A stretch of DNA of 64,000 nucleotides from Acetobacteraceae bacterium. GTDB taxonomy: Bacteria; Pseudomonadota; Alphaproteobacteria; Acetobacterales; Acetobacteraceae. The position numbers were made by a program, and so were the translations under genes. The stretch is taken from contig SHWL01000003.1 of the NCBI GenBank assembly GCA_009693865.1, positions 20,657 to 84,656 on the forward strand, in the 5' to 3' direction. The stretch's first letter is position 1, and the number at the start of each line of letters is the position of its first letter. The notes beneath the pieces were generated by a model. That model searched no databases and was not told the DNA's origin. It was given only the letters and a program-made list of their open reading frames with translations. Of this stretch, positions 44,861-53,920 are shown in pieces.

Positions 44861-45715
44861 ATGTCGATCCCTCCGCTGCCCGCGATCATGATCGAACCCT
44901 CCGTTCGCGCGGCATTGCTGGAAGATCTGGGCCGCGCCGGCGATCTGACCACCGACTCGATCGTTCCAGCGGACGCGCGCACAACCTGCGCATTGGTGGC
45001 CCGGCAGCCGGGCGTGGTTTGTGGCCTGGATTTCTCGGACTGGGCTTTCCGCCTTGTGGACCCGCGGATCGAGATGAAGATCGCTCTGGCCGACGGCAGT
45101 CGTTTGAAGCCCGGCGATCTGATCGCGACCGTCACGGGTCCCGCGCGCGGAATTTTAACCGGGGAGCGGGTCGCGCTGAACTTTCTGTCGCACCTCAGCG
45201 GCGTGGCCTCGGCGACGCGCGGAATCGCGGATGCCATCGCGGGAACGAAGGCGCAAGTTTGTTGCACGCGGAAAACGATGCCGGGATTGCGGGCGGCGCA
45301 GAAATACGCGGTGCGCGTCGGCGGCGGCTCAAACCACCGGTTTGGCCTCGATGACGCTGTCCTGATCAAGGACAATCACGTCGCCATCGCCGGCGGAGTG
45401 AAACCCGCGGTGGAACGCGCCCGCGCCGGTGTCGGTCATCTCGTGAAGATCGAACTGGAGGTCGATACGCTCGACCAACTCCGCGAGGCCATGGACCTGG
45501 GTGTCGACGCCGTGCTGCTGGACAACATGGGTCCGGACCTGCTGCGCGAGGCAGTCGGCATCGTCGGCGGGCGTGCGATCACCGAGGCGTCCGGCCGCAT
45601 CCGGCCGGAGACGGCGCTGCCGATCGCTCAGTCAGGGGTCGATCTGATGTCGGTCGGGTGGCTGACCCACAGCGCGCAGGTGCTGGATATCGGGCTGGAT
45701 CATCGGGAGGGGTAA
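44861..45715 (+). CDS. nadC: Nicotinate-nucleotide pyrophosphorylase (quinolinate PRTase)
   Basis: A 284-residue NadC that converts quinolinate and PRPP to nicotinate mononucleotide, CO2 and PPi. Family marks are ARKTMPGLR-like CTRKTMPGLR, HRFGLDDAVLIKDNH (active-site Lys and His) and the closing GRIRPETALPIAQSGVD. It starts one base after nadA and completes de novo NAD synthesis from quinolinate. Confidence 0.95.
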   Translation: MSIPPLPAIMIEPSVRAALLEDLGRAGDLTTDSIVPADARTTCALVARQPGVVCGLDFSDWAFRLVDPRIEMKIALADGSRLKPGDLIATVTGPARGILTGERVALNFLSHLSGVASATRGIADAIAGTKAQVCCTRKTMPGLRAAQKYAVRVGGGSNHRFGLDDAVLIKDNHVAIAGGVKPAVERARAGVGHLVKIELEVDTLDQLREAMDLGVDAVLLDNMGPDLLREAVGIVGGRAITEASGRIRPETALPIAQSGVDLMSVGWLTHSAQVLDIGLDHREG

Positions 45716-45800
45716 GATACAGGGAGTTGATCCCACTCCCCTGGACGGCTCAGGTGCTGGCGGCCACAACAGGACAAGTTGGCATTGTCCGGAGATGACG

Positions 45801-46310
45801 ATGGCTGATACCGCCCTCTACGAAACCGACATCCTCGCCTGGTCCGAGCAGCAAGCCGATGCTTTGCGCGAACTCGCCGCGCGGCGCGACCTGCCGAACG
45901 CGCTCGACCTTGCGCATGTTCTTGAAGAGATCGAGGACCTGGGCTTAAGCGAACTCAACGCGGTTAAGAGATTCTTCCAACTGATTCTGCGACACGCCGT
46001 TAAATGCGTCACCGATCCGGATGCGCCTGGAGTTCGTCACTGGCACACCGAAATCAACAACTGGCAGGGTGAACTGGAGGATCGCATGTCGCCGAGCATG
46101 CGCCGCCGGATTGACATGGATTCCTTGTGGGCCCGGGCGGTTCGCCAGGCCGAACTCGATCTTCTCGAACAAACGCGCGACCAGGATTTCATTACTAAAC
46201 TACGGGCACTGCGCGGCACCCCATGTCCGATTTCCCTCGACGACGTGCTGCTCGATCCAACCGATCCCGCCGCGCTGGTTCAGCGGCTCGAAGCGGGTTT
46301 GCGCGCGTAG
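45801..46310 (+). CDS. DUF29 domain-containing protein
   Basis: A 169-residue all-helical DUF29 protein (YETDILAWSEQQADALRELA, then DLAHVLEEIEDLGLSE, HAVKCVTDP). Start at the second ATG (45801), seven bases after GGAG. The family is common in cyanobacteria and alphaproteobacteria; its role is unknown. Not obviously linked to the nad operon, from which it is separated by about 85 bp. Confidence 0.85.
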   Translation: MADTALYETDILAWSEQQADALRELAARRDLPNALDLAHVLEEIEDLGLSELNAVKRFFQLILRHAVKCVTDPDAPGVRHWHTEINNWQGELEDRMSPSMRRRIDMDSLWARAVRQAELDLLEQTRDQDFITKLRALRGTPCPISLDDVLLDPTDPAALVQRLEAGLRA

Positions 46311-46410
46311 CATCGCCCGTTCGATCGCGGCGCTTCCAGGGGTGAGACGCCCAGGTCGCACGGGCAACCGGAAGTGGTATGCTCGAAGCGAACCAGCGGA
46401 GTCCCGATCC

Positions 46411-47235
46411 ATGCTGCCACAAGCCGCCGATTTCCGCGCCGAGGCGGACGACCTGCGCGAACTGCTCGCCACGCTGACGGACGCCGATTGGGACCGCTCC
46501 ACGCTGTTCAAGCAATGGACCATCAACGACATCGTGCAACATCTGCACGACGGCGATCTGATGGCGTCCGCCTCGGTCGCGGGCGCGGACCCCTTCGCCG
46601 CCTATCGCGCTGAGCGTCAGGCAATGGTCGATAGCGGCCTGACGCGAGTGGAGGCCACGAGACGGCGGATGGGCGATCTGACCGGGCGGCGTTTGCTGTC
46701 GCGCTGGTATCGGGCCATGGCCGACCTTTGCGACAGGTTGTCGGTCATGCCGCCCGATGCGCGGCTGAAATGGGCGGGTCCCGACATGGGTGTCCGTATG
46801 TTCACGACCGCCCGCCAAATGGAGACATGGGCGCACGGTCAGGCGATCTTCGACCTCATGGGCGCGACTCGCGAGCCGGCGGACCGGCTGCGGAACATCG
46901 CTGAGATCGGTGTTCGCACCTATGGCTGGACCTTCGCCAATCGCCAGCAAGCTGTCCCCGGCCCGGCGCCTTACGTGCGGCTGACGGCGCCGTCGGGCGA
47001 CACCTGGGAGTGGAACGACCGGACACCGGAGAACGCGGTGGAGGGGGACGCGCTGGCGTTCTGTCAGGTCGTCGCGCAGACGCGAAACGTGGCCGACACG
47101 ACGCTGAAAGTCGTTGGCGAACCGGCGCGCATATGGATGAGTCTCGCACAATGCTTCGCCGGACCGCCGGAAACGCCGCCGGCTCCGGGCACGCGGCGGG
47201 CGGTGGGTTCCGCCGCGGCGGCCAACCGGCGCTGA
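46411..47235 (+). CDS. TIGR03084 family metal-binding protein
   Basis: A 274-residue protein of the DinB/maleylpyruvate-isomerase-like superfamily. Marks are the N-terminal DWDRSTLFKQWTINDIVQHLHDGD (histidine of the metal site) and TTARQMETWAHGQAIFDLMG (further His). Such proteins use a metal with mycothiol or another thiol to isomerise or conjugate. ATG 46411 matches where homology begins; an open frame extends upstream across the DUF29 gene. Confidence 0.82.
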   Translation: MLPQAADFRAEADDLRELLATLTDADWDRSTLFKQWTINDIVQHLHDGDLMASASVAGADPFAAYRAERQAMVDSGLTRVEATRRRMGDLTGRRLLSRWYRAMADLCDRLSVMPPDARLKWAGPDMGVRMFTTARQMETWAHGQAIFDLMGATREPADRLRNIAEIGVRTYGWTFANRQQAVPGPAPYVRLTAPSGDTWEWNDRTPENAVEGDALAFCQVVAQTRNVADTTLKVVGEPARIWMSLAQCFAGPPETPPAPGTRRAVGSAAAANRR

Positions 47236-47594
47236 CCGGGGAATCGTGGTCACGAACGGCGGCCCATGGAATGCCGCGATCTGACGCATGCCGCGGCCCG
47301 ATCGTCTCCAGGCGGGATATCTCTGGCGCCGACCTGCCGCCGCGGCCAGGGAGCGGCAGGCGACGGTCGGATTGGGGGGCGTCCTCCCGGCGGAGACCGT
47401 TACATGTACGAGATGGCGTCAGAAATCTTTACACCTCCAGGCTCTCCAGCGGCCGCCTTGGGAAAAATACCGCGTTGATTCAGTAAGTAACGGAGATGGC
47501 ACGTGGTGTGCATTAAACCGCGCGACGGTCGAGGTTATCCCTCGATAGAGACGCACCAGACGACCTCGGCGAGCCGCCGATTGGAGAGACGAGT
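47236..47594. other. Intergenic region with sigma-54 promoter
   Basis: No gene. It contains a strong -24/-12 (sigma-54) promoter at 47497-47512 and an upstream palindrome GTTACATGTAC at about 47399-47409 that could be an activator site. The first 150 bases show no clear feature. Confidence 0.6.
47497..47512 (+). promoter_or_regulatory. Sigma-54 (RpoN) promoter for the PEP-CTERM protease
   Basis: TGGCACGTGGTGTGCA matches the -24/-12 consensus with the exact GG-N10-GC spacing; only the first T of TTGCA differs. It lies about 80 bases before the start codon. RpoN promoters upstream of PEP-CTERM proteins are a known pattern linked to the PrsK/PrsR system. Confidence 0.7.
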
Positions 47595-48368
47595 ATGAAA
47601 TACGGGGCATTCAAGGTTGTCGCGGCGTCGTTGGCGTTGCTGTCCGCTCCCGCGCTCGCGGCGCCGATCACGAAAACCTTGAGCGTGGATGTCTACCAGG
47701 TTTGCAACGACGCGGGCCTGACGGTGTGTGCCGCCACCGGCCCGGTTGGAAATGCCTATTTCACCGATTCAACCAATAAGATCTGGGCGCAGGCCGGAAT
47801 CGGCGTTTCGTTCAATTTTGTCAGCAAGGTATTCAACAGCGGCTTCTACGATATTAATGACGGCGTCGCGGGTGACGGGTTCGCTGACCTGGCCGCCGCC
47901 TATGGCACGCACGGTCCGAGCGCCACCAATGTCGACATGTTCCTGGTGAACACCGTCGCCGGTGCCTTCGGAGAGGGGTGGTTCGGCGCGGGTGGCCTTG
48001 TCATGGCCATGCAAACCATCATGAATTTCAACGGCGGCCTCGGCCGCATCGATACCCTCGCGCATGAAATCGGACATAATCTGGGTCTGGAACCAGCGAG
48101 CCTGGGTGGCGACGCTGGCGGGCACGTGCCAAGCAATGCCACCAACGACAGCCTGATGGCCTCCGGCGCCTGGCGCAACGTGCCAACCACGCTGGCGGAC
48201 ATCAACCCGGATGGCCTCGGCTACGACAAGCTGAGCCTCGGCGAAATCGCTTTCGTGCTCGACAGTACCCTGCTCAGGGATATCCCGGAGCCTGGCACAA
48301 TGGCTCTGCTCGCGATTGCCCTGTTGTCGATCGCTGGCTCCCGCCGTCGCGCGAAAGCCCGATCGTAG
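47595..48368 (+). CDS. PEP-CTERM sorting metalloprotease
   Basis: A 257-residue secreted protein with a signal peptide (VVAASLALLSAPALA), a zinc-protease motif HEIGHNLGLEP (157-167) with a possible third ligand His177 and a Met-turn-like SLMASG (187-191), and a C-terminal PEP-CTERM tail: PEPGTMALLAIALL (231-244), then a basic stop (SRRRAKARS). Such tails are cut by an exosortase. It is transcribed from a predicted sigma-54 promoter; the exosortase gene is not in this window. Confidence 0.85.
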   Translation: MKYGAFKVVAASLALLSAPALAAPITKTLSVDVYQVCNDAGLTVCAATGPVGNAYFTDSTNKIWAQAGIGVSFNFVSKVFNSGFYDINDGVAGDGFADLAAAYGTHGPSATNVDMFLVNTVAGAFGEGWFGAGGLVMAMQTIMNFNGGLGRIDTLAHEIGHNLGLEPASLGGDAGGHVPSNATNDSLMASGAWRNVPTTLADINPDGLGYDKLSLGEIAFVLDSTLLRDIPEPGTMALLAIALLSIAGSRRRAKARS

Positions 48369-48667
48369 CCGAGGGAGCGGCGTCGCGACGAAAGCCACCG
48401 ATCGCATCGACCGATTTGCCGCCTGGCGTGGCGCCGGTACGGCTCGCCGCGGGAAACGGACCTGGCCGGAGCTGGCCCGAGGCACCGGCATCATCGCGTT
48501 GCCGCCTGTTTCGACAGGCTCGCGGAGGGCACCGGCTGAAATCCGTCCTCCCGGCGGCGCGTGCTGTTGCGCTGGTTGGTCAGGTCCGGCGGTCGCCAGC
48601 CTTCGCTTCGTTGCCCCCCTTGCCATTCCCGCTAAAATCCCCCCATCGATCCAAAAGGAAACGCGGA

Positions 48668-49729
48668 ATGAAGAAACGTATCGTCGTCGTCGGGGCCGGG
48701 GCCGTCGGAGGTTATGTCGGCTCAAGTCTGTTTCACGCCGGCCACGACGTCACTCTGGTCGACCCCTGGCCCGAGCACGTGGAGACAATCCGCGCCCACG
48801 GCATGAACCTCTACGGCATGACCGAGGCCGAGCGGAAAACCGTCAAGGTGCCCGCGATCCATCTGACCGAGCTCCAGGACCTCGCCAAACAGCGCCCGAT
48901 CGACATCGCGCTGATCTCGGTCAAATCGTTCGATACGATCTGGGCTTGCCAGATGATCAAACAGTACCTCGCGCCGAGCGGCATCGTCGCGTCCATGCAG
49001 AACTGCGTGAACGAGGAACGGGTCGCCTCCGTCGCCGGTTGGGGCCGCACGTTGGGCATCATCGTCGGCGGCGGCGTGGGAGTCGATCTCTATGAACCCG
49101 GCCATATCCGCCGCGGCTATGCCAAGCGCCGGCAAATCACCTCATTCTATGTCGGCGAGCCGTCCGGCCTGATCACGAAGCGCGCCCAGGAACTGGCCGC
49201 GATCATGGACGATTGCGACACGGCGAAAGCCACCGACAATCTGTGGGGAGAACGCTGGACCAAGCTGTGCGTCAACGGCATGCGCAACGGCGTCTCGGCC
49301 GCGACCGGCATGGGCGGCAACGCCCGCGACGGGCACGACGCGGTGCGCCGTGTCTGCATCGCCCTTGGCGGCGAAGCGGTCCGAGTCGGCCAAAAGCTTG
49401 GCTACAAGCTTGGCCTGATAGGCACACTACCGCCGGAGAGCCTCGCGAAAGCCATGGAAGGCGACAAAGCGGCGATCGCGGAGATCGAGAAACTGTTGGT
49501 CGGTGGCACCGACGAAGGCGTGCGCGCGCCCTGGCAGCGCCCCTCGATGGCGCAGGACATGGCGAAAGGCCGCCGCACAGAGATCCAACTGATGAACGGG
49601 TTCATCGCCAGCGAGGGCGCCCGTGTGGGTGTCGCGGCGCCGGCGCATGAGATGGTCACACGCCAGGTGCTGCGGGTGGAACGCGGCGAAATCCCGCCGC
49701 GTCCAGAGAACGTGCTTGTCAACAGCTGA
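48668..49729 (+). CDS. 2-dehydropantoate 2-reductase family protein
   Basis: A 353-residue ketopantoate-reductase-like enzyme. N-terminal NAD(P) motif VVGAGAVGGYVGSSL (the GxGxxG loop), the catalytic Lys in ITSVKSFDT-like ALISVKSFDTI and Asn in QNCVNEE, and a C-terminal helical domain. Longer than classic PanE, so it may reduce a different 2-keto acid. ATG 48668 has GGAAACGCGGA upstream; the open frame extends upstream without homology. Its neighbours are a PEP-CTERM protease and a small ORF, giving no hint. Confidence 0.82.
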   Translation: MKKRIVVVGAGAVGGYVGSSLFHAGHDVTLVDPWPEHVETIRAHGMNLYGMTEAERKTVKVPAIHLTELQDLAKQRPIDIALISVKSFDTIWACQMIKQYLAPSGIVASMQNCVNEERVASVAGWGRTLGIIVGGGVGVDLYEPGHIRRGYAKRRQITSFYVGEPSGLITKRAQELAAIMDDCDTAKATDNLWGERWTKLCVNGMRNGVSAATGMGGNARDGHDAVRRVCIALGGEAVRVGQKLGYKLGLIGTLPPESLAKAMEGDKAAIAEIEKLLVGGTDEGVRAPWQRPSMAQDMAKGRRTEIQLMNGFIASEGARVGVAAPAHEMVTRQVLRVERGEIPPRPENVLVNS

Positions 49730-49775
49730 TCGCCGGAGGGGAGGCCGGCCCGCGAACGGACCGGCCCCTTTCCCC

Positions 49776-49856
49776 CTACGACATCTCGAAAGTGACCTTG
49801 ACTTTTCGGGCCAGAATCACCACGATCAGCAGCAAGAGGATAAGATGATTGAGCAT
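49776..49856 (-). CDS. Candidate 26-residue single-pass membrane microprotein
   Basis: A short frame with an excellent Shine-Dalgarno (GGAGGAG five bases before the ATG at 49856). It encodes a hydrophobic helix of Leu, Ile and Val (from about residue 5 to 15), then a basic stretch ARKVKV and a short tail. The design (tiny N-out or N-in anchor plus basic edge) is typical of bacterial small membrane proteins. No promoter could be assigned, and no homologue is known to me. Moderate to low confidence. Confidence 0.4.
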   Translation of the reverse strand: MLNHLILLLLIVVILARKVKVTFEMS

Positions 49857-49874
49857 CCTACTCCTCCGACGTTA

Positions 49875-49904
49875 AGCCGGCGGGGGTATTCCCGCCGGCT
49901 TTTT
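49875..49904 (+). terminator. Intrinsic terminator
   Basis: Ten-base stem (AGCCGGCGGG with CCCGCCGGCT) and loop GGTATT, followed by a T-run on the plus strand. It would end plus-strand transcripts from the reductase gene. On the minus strand there is no T-run. Confidence 0.85.
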
Positions 49905-50036
49905 CACTCTGAAACCTCCGGGTTAACAAAGTCTTGATGCGCTCGAATTTTCTCGGGGCGGCCGCCCGCCGGGACAGGACTTGCCCGAAGGGACCCCGCG
50001 CGGTTAAGTCCGCGCCATCGGCGAAAAGGGGCGTTC

Positions 50037-50744
50037 ATGGCGGTCAATAAGATTTTCCCGGACGCGGCGGCGGCGCTTTCCGGGCAATTGCGCGATGGCA
50101 TGACCATCATGGCCGGCGGGTTCGGCCTGTGCGGCATCCCCTCGGCACTGATCGAGGCGATCCGCGCCTCCGGCGTCAAGGATCTGACCATCATCTCCAA
50201 CAACGCCGGAATCGACGATTGCGGGCTTGGGCTGCTGCTGGTCACGCGCCAGGTCAAGAAAATGGTCAGTTCCTATGTCGGCGAGAACGCGACATTCGCG
50301 AAACAGTATCTCGCCGGAGAACTCGAGATCGAGTTCAACCCGCAAGGAACGCTCGCGGAACGTATTCGCGCGGGCGGAGCGGGCATCCCGGCCTTCTTCA
50401 CGGCGACCGGCGTCGGCACGCAGATCGCCGAGGGGAAACCAACCCAGGTGTTCGATGGCCGGACTTATGTGATGGAGCGCGGACTACGCGCCGACCTGGC
50501 GGTGATCCATGCGTGGAAAGCCGATACCGAGGGCAATCTGATCTACAACATGACCGCGCGGAACTTTAATCCGATCATGGCCACAGCGGCCGAAATGGTC
50601 GTCGTGGAAGTTGAGGAAGTCGTCCCCGCCGGACAGATCAATCCCGATCACATCGTCACGCCGGGCCTGTTCGTCAACCGGATCGTTCCGCTGACGACGG
50701 TCGAGAAACGTATCGAGCAACGCACAGTGCGAAAGCGCGCTTAG
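50037..50744 (+). CDS. CoA-transferase subunit A
   Basis: A 235-residue alpha subunit of the 3-oxoacid CoA-transferase (SCOT/PcaIJ/AtoDA) class. The mark GGFGLCGIPSALIEA (about 27-41) and GGAGIPAFFTATGVGT are typical. With subunit B it moves CoA from succinyl-CoA or acetyl-CoA to a 3-keto acid, linking acetoacetate or 3-oxoadipate use to the cycle. Spacing to subunit B is 12 bp. Confidence 0.92.
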   Translation: MAVNKIFPDAAAALSGQLRDGMTIMAGGFGLCGIPSALIEAIRASGVKDLTIISNNAGIDDCGLGLLLVTRQVKKMVSSYVGENATFAKQYLAGELEIEFNPQGTLAERIRAGGAGIPAFFTATGVGTQIAEGKPTQVFDGRTYVMERGLRADLAVIHAWKADTEGNLIYNMTARNFNPIMATAAEMVVVEVEEVVPAGQINPDHIVTPGLFVNRIVPLTTVEKRIEQRTVRKRA

Positions 50745-50756
50745 GGAGTCCGCGAC

Positions 50757-51404
50757 ATGGCCTGGACACGCGATCAAATGGCCGCCCGCGCGGCGCACGA
50801 ACTGAAAGACGGCTTCTACGCCAATCTCGGCATCGGCATTCCGACGCTGGTCGCCAACTACGTGCCCCCGGGCATGTCGATTCAATTGCACTCGGAAAAC
50901 GGCATGCTCGGCATGGGGCCGTTCCCGTTCGAGGGCGATGAAGATCCCGATCTGATCAACGCCGGCAAGCAAACCGTGACCACGCTGCCGACAACCAGTT
51001 TCTTCGACAGCGCGGCCAGCTTCGCCATGGTGCGGGGCGGGCATATCGACATCTCCATCCTTGGCGCCTTGCAGGTGGCGGAGAACGGCGACCTCGCGAA
51101 CTGGATGATCCCGGGGAAGATGGTCAAGGGCATGGGCGGGGCGATGGACCTCGTCGCGGGCGTGCGCCGTGTCGTCGTGCTGATGGAGCACACCGCGGGC
51201 GGCAAGCCCAAGCTGCTGAAGCGTTGCAACCTGCCGTTGACCGGCGCGGGCGTCGTCGATCTCATCATCACCGACCTCGGCGTGTTCGAGGTACCCGCGA
51301 AAGGCGTGGACGGCGGTCTGCGCCTGCTGGAAATGGCGCCCGATGTCACATTGGACGAGTTACGGGAAAAGACCGAGGCGCCGTTCCGGATCACCAACGG
51401 CTGA
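50757..51404 (+). CDS. CoA-transferase subunit B
   Basis: A 215-residue beta subunit. The catalytic glutamate is in [12 protein letters not shown] (Glu47), which forms the glutamyl-CoA intermediate. [24 protein letters not shown]-like stretch and VFEVPAKG are seen. The ATG follows AGGGAG. Partner and substrate (acetoacetate, 3-oxoadipate or other) cannot be separated by sequence alone. Confidence 0.92.
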   Translation: MAWTRDQMAARAAHELKDGFYANLGIGIPTLVANYVPPGMSIQLHSENGMLGMGPFPFEGDEDPDLINAGKQTVTTLPTTSFFDSAASFAMVRGGHIDISILGALQVAENGDLANWMIPGKMVKGMGGAMDLVAGVRRVVVLMEHTAGGKPKLLKRCNLPLTGAGVVDLIITDLGVFEVPAKGVDGGLRLLEMAPDVTLDELREKTEAPFRITNG

Positions 51405-51414
51405 CGCCTGAGCG

Positions 51415-51810
51415 TCAGGCGGCCAGGCCGGTCAATTCGCCGATGACGCGGGTCCAAACCGCTTCCATCTCCGGGGTCCAGTCAGAGCCCATGATGTCTT
51501 TGAATGTGGCCATGACGGTGACGTAGAAGCGGTCGAACATCTCGGGCTCCACGCCCAAACCCTGATGATTGACCCGTTCGATCTGGACCAGGTTGGCCCC
51601 GTAGGTCCGGTCTCCAAGAAAATCCAGCAGGCTTTCCATTGTCACCTGGAACATCTGGCCGCGCACCAGGCCGCCTTTGTCGCGGACGAACAGCGCCTCG
51701 ACCTCGGGCATTTCGGCGAACAGACGGTCGAACACGAGCTTCATCGGGTCGTCCACGCGAGCGGCGACGCGTTCGAGGGTTTCGGTAACGATGTCAGCGT
51801 CCCCGCTCAT
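51415..51810 (-). CDS. Globin family protein
   Basis: A 131-residue globin-fold protein of the flavohaemoglobin/sensor-like single-domain type. The proximal histidine is in VNHQGLGV (His82), with Phe-rich helix positions (FDRLFAEMPEVEALF). It may bind haem for oxygen or NO, or act as a sensor. Convergent with the CoA-transferase genes. It lacks a reductase domain. Confidence 0.82.
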   Translation of the reverse strand: MSGDADIVTETLERVAARVDDPMKLVFDRLFAEMPEVEALFVRDKGGLVRGQMFQVTMESLLDFLGDRTYGANLVQIERVNHQGLGVEPEMFDRFYVTVMATFKDIMGSDWTPEMEAVWTRVIGELTGLAA

Positions 51811-51905
51811 GCAGGCTCCCGAGGGTTTCGTCGTGGTCAGCTTCCACGATACCGGCGGATAACGGAAGGCCCGAACCGGCCGCGCCGGCTCGTGCCGCGC
51901 ATGCT

Positions 51906-53528
51906 CTATTCTGGCGGCGCGGCGGCGAACAGTTCGCTCAGAAACGGCGATGCGCGTCCAAGATCGCGGAACAGTTTGGCGGAATCGTTGAAGACCCAGA
52001 CCGTCGAGTTACCGCACATCATCACGCGATCGGGTTCGCCGTAAGCCGCCGACAACCGCTCGACCGGAAGCCGGTCGGTGACGATGAACCGGTAGGGTGG
52101 CCGCCGCGTTCCATCGTGGATGTCATGGGTGAACCATAGCCGATCGTTCCCCCAGATCCGCGCCGCGCCAAAGGCGTTGAGCGCCCCGATCTGTAAACTC
52201 CAATCGCTGGCGATACTGGTCTGGCGGGCGATCCAGAAATCCGCGAGGCCCGCCTGCAATCCAGCCTCCCGCAGGCACGATGCGAGCGGCGTGCTCCAGG
52301 TCAACAGGCGAGGAACCTGAGCGCCCGCCGAAACCCAGACCATCGCCAACCCAGCGGCCATCGCCGCCACCCAGCCGCGCGATGCCCAAAACCACCAGGG
52401 TCCCGCCTTTACCAACAATGTGGCGGCGAAGATGACCGCCCACCAGAGCAACGGCAGCGCGTAGCGAAACGACCAAACGTCCTCGTAAAAAATCGCCGTG
52501 AACGCGAGCGACCCGAACGAGCTGACCGCCGCGAAAACCGGCCAGAATCCGCCAGGCCACAAACGCAACCCGTCTCGCCAGGCAAGCACGGCGAGCGCGA
52601 TGGTCAGAACCAGCATCGCGGCGATCACATCGAGATGATCGCCCAGTTCGGCCAGGAAACGGCCCGCATGCTCAAGGAACGAGTCGAAAGACGGATGCGG
52701 CATGTATTGCCGGTCCATTTTCGACGCACAGAACCCGCCCAGGGCCGCGCCGAACCAAACACATGTAAGCAGGCGGATCGCGTTCTCTTTCCTGATCGTG
52801 CCAGCCAGAAGTCCACCCAGCAGAGCCGCCGTCACCGGCGCGAGCAGGCTGATCAGACTGAGTTGATCCGACACCTCCCCGGCGAAGGAAAGAAACGTGA
52901 GACATGCGATGTCCCGCACCCGCACGTGCTTCGCCGCCCGGCTCGCGACCAAAGCCGCCGTCAGAGCCAGAAGAAAGTTTCCACCGTGCCCACCCGGCAA
53001 AAGCGTCAGAATCCACGAAAAGAAAATTCCCTGGGCGTTCGTTCCAGGATGCATGTCGCTGGAATACAAAGCCGCGGTCGTCATGAGCGGCAAAACCAGC
53101 GCCAGGACCGCCAAAGTGGCCGTCCGATGAGTGCATTGAGCGATGTGAGCGGCGATCGCGCTCCCGGCTGTCACGAGCCACAGCAGCACGACCAAAACCC
53201 AGGCCGCCATCGCCACGCGCCAGCTTCCGGTGACGGCCTGCACGATGCCGACGACCGTTTCATCGGGGAAAAATCCAGGACTGTGCGGCTGTTCGAACCC
53301 CGCCCATGCGTCTCCGTGGTGCAGCAGGTCCCAGATGAAATCCGTAGGCGTCAGACTGTCCGACGTGAGCAGCAATTCTGGCCGGCCCCAGTAAAGCAGG
53401 CTCAAAAGTAGGCACGGAACGATCGTGAGGGTGGCACCCTCAAGCGACACCGCCAGAAACCGCGGCGCGACCCGTGCGAAGGCCCACGAAACCATGGCTG
53501 GGCGTGGATAAACACTGGCGGGCATCAC
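51906..53528 (-). CDS. Polytopic membrane protein of unknown function
   Basis: A 540-residue protein with about 10-12 hydrophobic helices starting near residue 24. A hydrophilic region of about 120 residues at the C-terminus is likely extracytoplasmic. The layout (periplasmic loop after helix 1 with SPGFFPDE, polytopic core, C-terminal soluble domain) resembles polymer ligases and lipid-linked glycosyltransferases, but no defining motif was found, so no function is given. No neighbour gives a hint. Start could be the second methionine. Confidence 0.7.
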   Translation of the reverse strand: MMPASVYPRPAMVSWAFARVAPRFLAVSLEGATLTIVPCLLLSLLYWGRPELLLTSDSLTPTDFIWDLLHHGDAWAGFEQPHSPGFFPDETVVGIVQAVTGSWRVAMAAWVLVVLLWLVTAGSAIAAHIAQCTHRTATLAVLALVLPLMTTAALYSSDMHPGTNAQGIFFSWILTLLPGGHGGNFLLALTAALVASRAAKHVRVRDIACLTFLSFAGEVSDQLSLISLLAPVTAALLGGLLAGTIRKENAIRLLTCVWFGAALGGFCASKMDRQYMPHPSFDSFLEHAGRFLAELGDHLDVIAAMLVLTIALAVLAWRDGLRLWPGGFWPVFAAVSSFGSLAFTAIFYEDVWSFRYALPLLWWAVIFAATLLVKAGPWWFWASRGWVAAMAAGLAMVWVSAGAQVPRLLTWSTPLASCLREAGLQAGLADFWIARQTSIASDWSLQIGALNAFGAARIWGNDRLWFTHDIHDGTRRPPYRFIVTDRLPVERLSAAYGEPDRVMMCGNSTVWVFNDSAKLFRDLGRASPFLSELFAAAPPE

Positions 53529-53764
53529 TGTGGCGGCAGCCTCTTTTGTCGATGGACCCCCGGCGCCAACGGCGAACAGGCGGACGCCAATTTACACGAC
53601 CGCGTTAACGCGCGCGTTTCAACCCGGATCGCCGTGACGCTCCCGGCGCGGACCCAGGTGGTGTCATCGAAGGCGATGTAGCCTCCCGTCCTTCCGTCAT
53701 CGCCCGGCTCGTCCGCGTAAGCGACAGGATAACGGAGGACCGGAGACGGATATTCTCTTTTCAT

Positions 53765-53843
53765 CGTCATGGCCCGGCTCGTCCGGGCCACCCGTTGTGG
53801 TACTGTGCTGAAATTGGTGGCCCGGACGAGCCGGGCCATGACG
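53765..53843. repeat. REP doublet, perfect 28-nt arms
   Basis: Arms 53765-53792 and 53816-53843 are exact reverse complements around a 23-nt loop. The left flank (GGAGACGGATATTCTCTTTT) is shared with the copy at 29926. Each arm contains the inner palindrome GGCCCGGCTCGTCCGGGCC. Confidence 0.87.
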
Positions 53844-53920
53844 GAAAGATGGCCGCGTGCCACTCGATTCATCAATAATCGGGTGCCGCCCAACAAATGC
53901 ACGAAAAAAACTTGGCGGCA

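Larger units (their letters stand above)
49730..50036. other. Intergenic region with hairpins and a small ORF
   Basis: About 300 bases. Holds a GC hairpin (GGCCGG at 49743 with CCGGCC at 49761) just after the reductase gene, a candidate 26-residue membrane ORF on the minus strand, and the intrinsic terminator at 49875-49904. The rest upstream of the CoA-transferase gene shows nothing specific. Confidence 0.6.

Noticed and set aside
49843-49937. Plus-strand 30-codon frame with a GAGGA site
   Set aside because: Its second half is the intrinsic terminator stem; composition is not protein-like.
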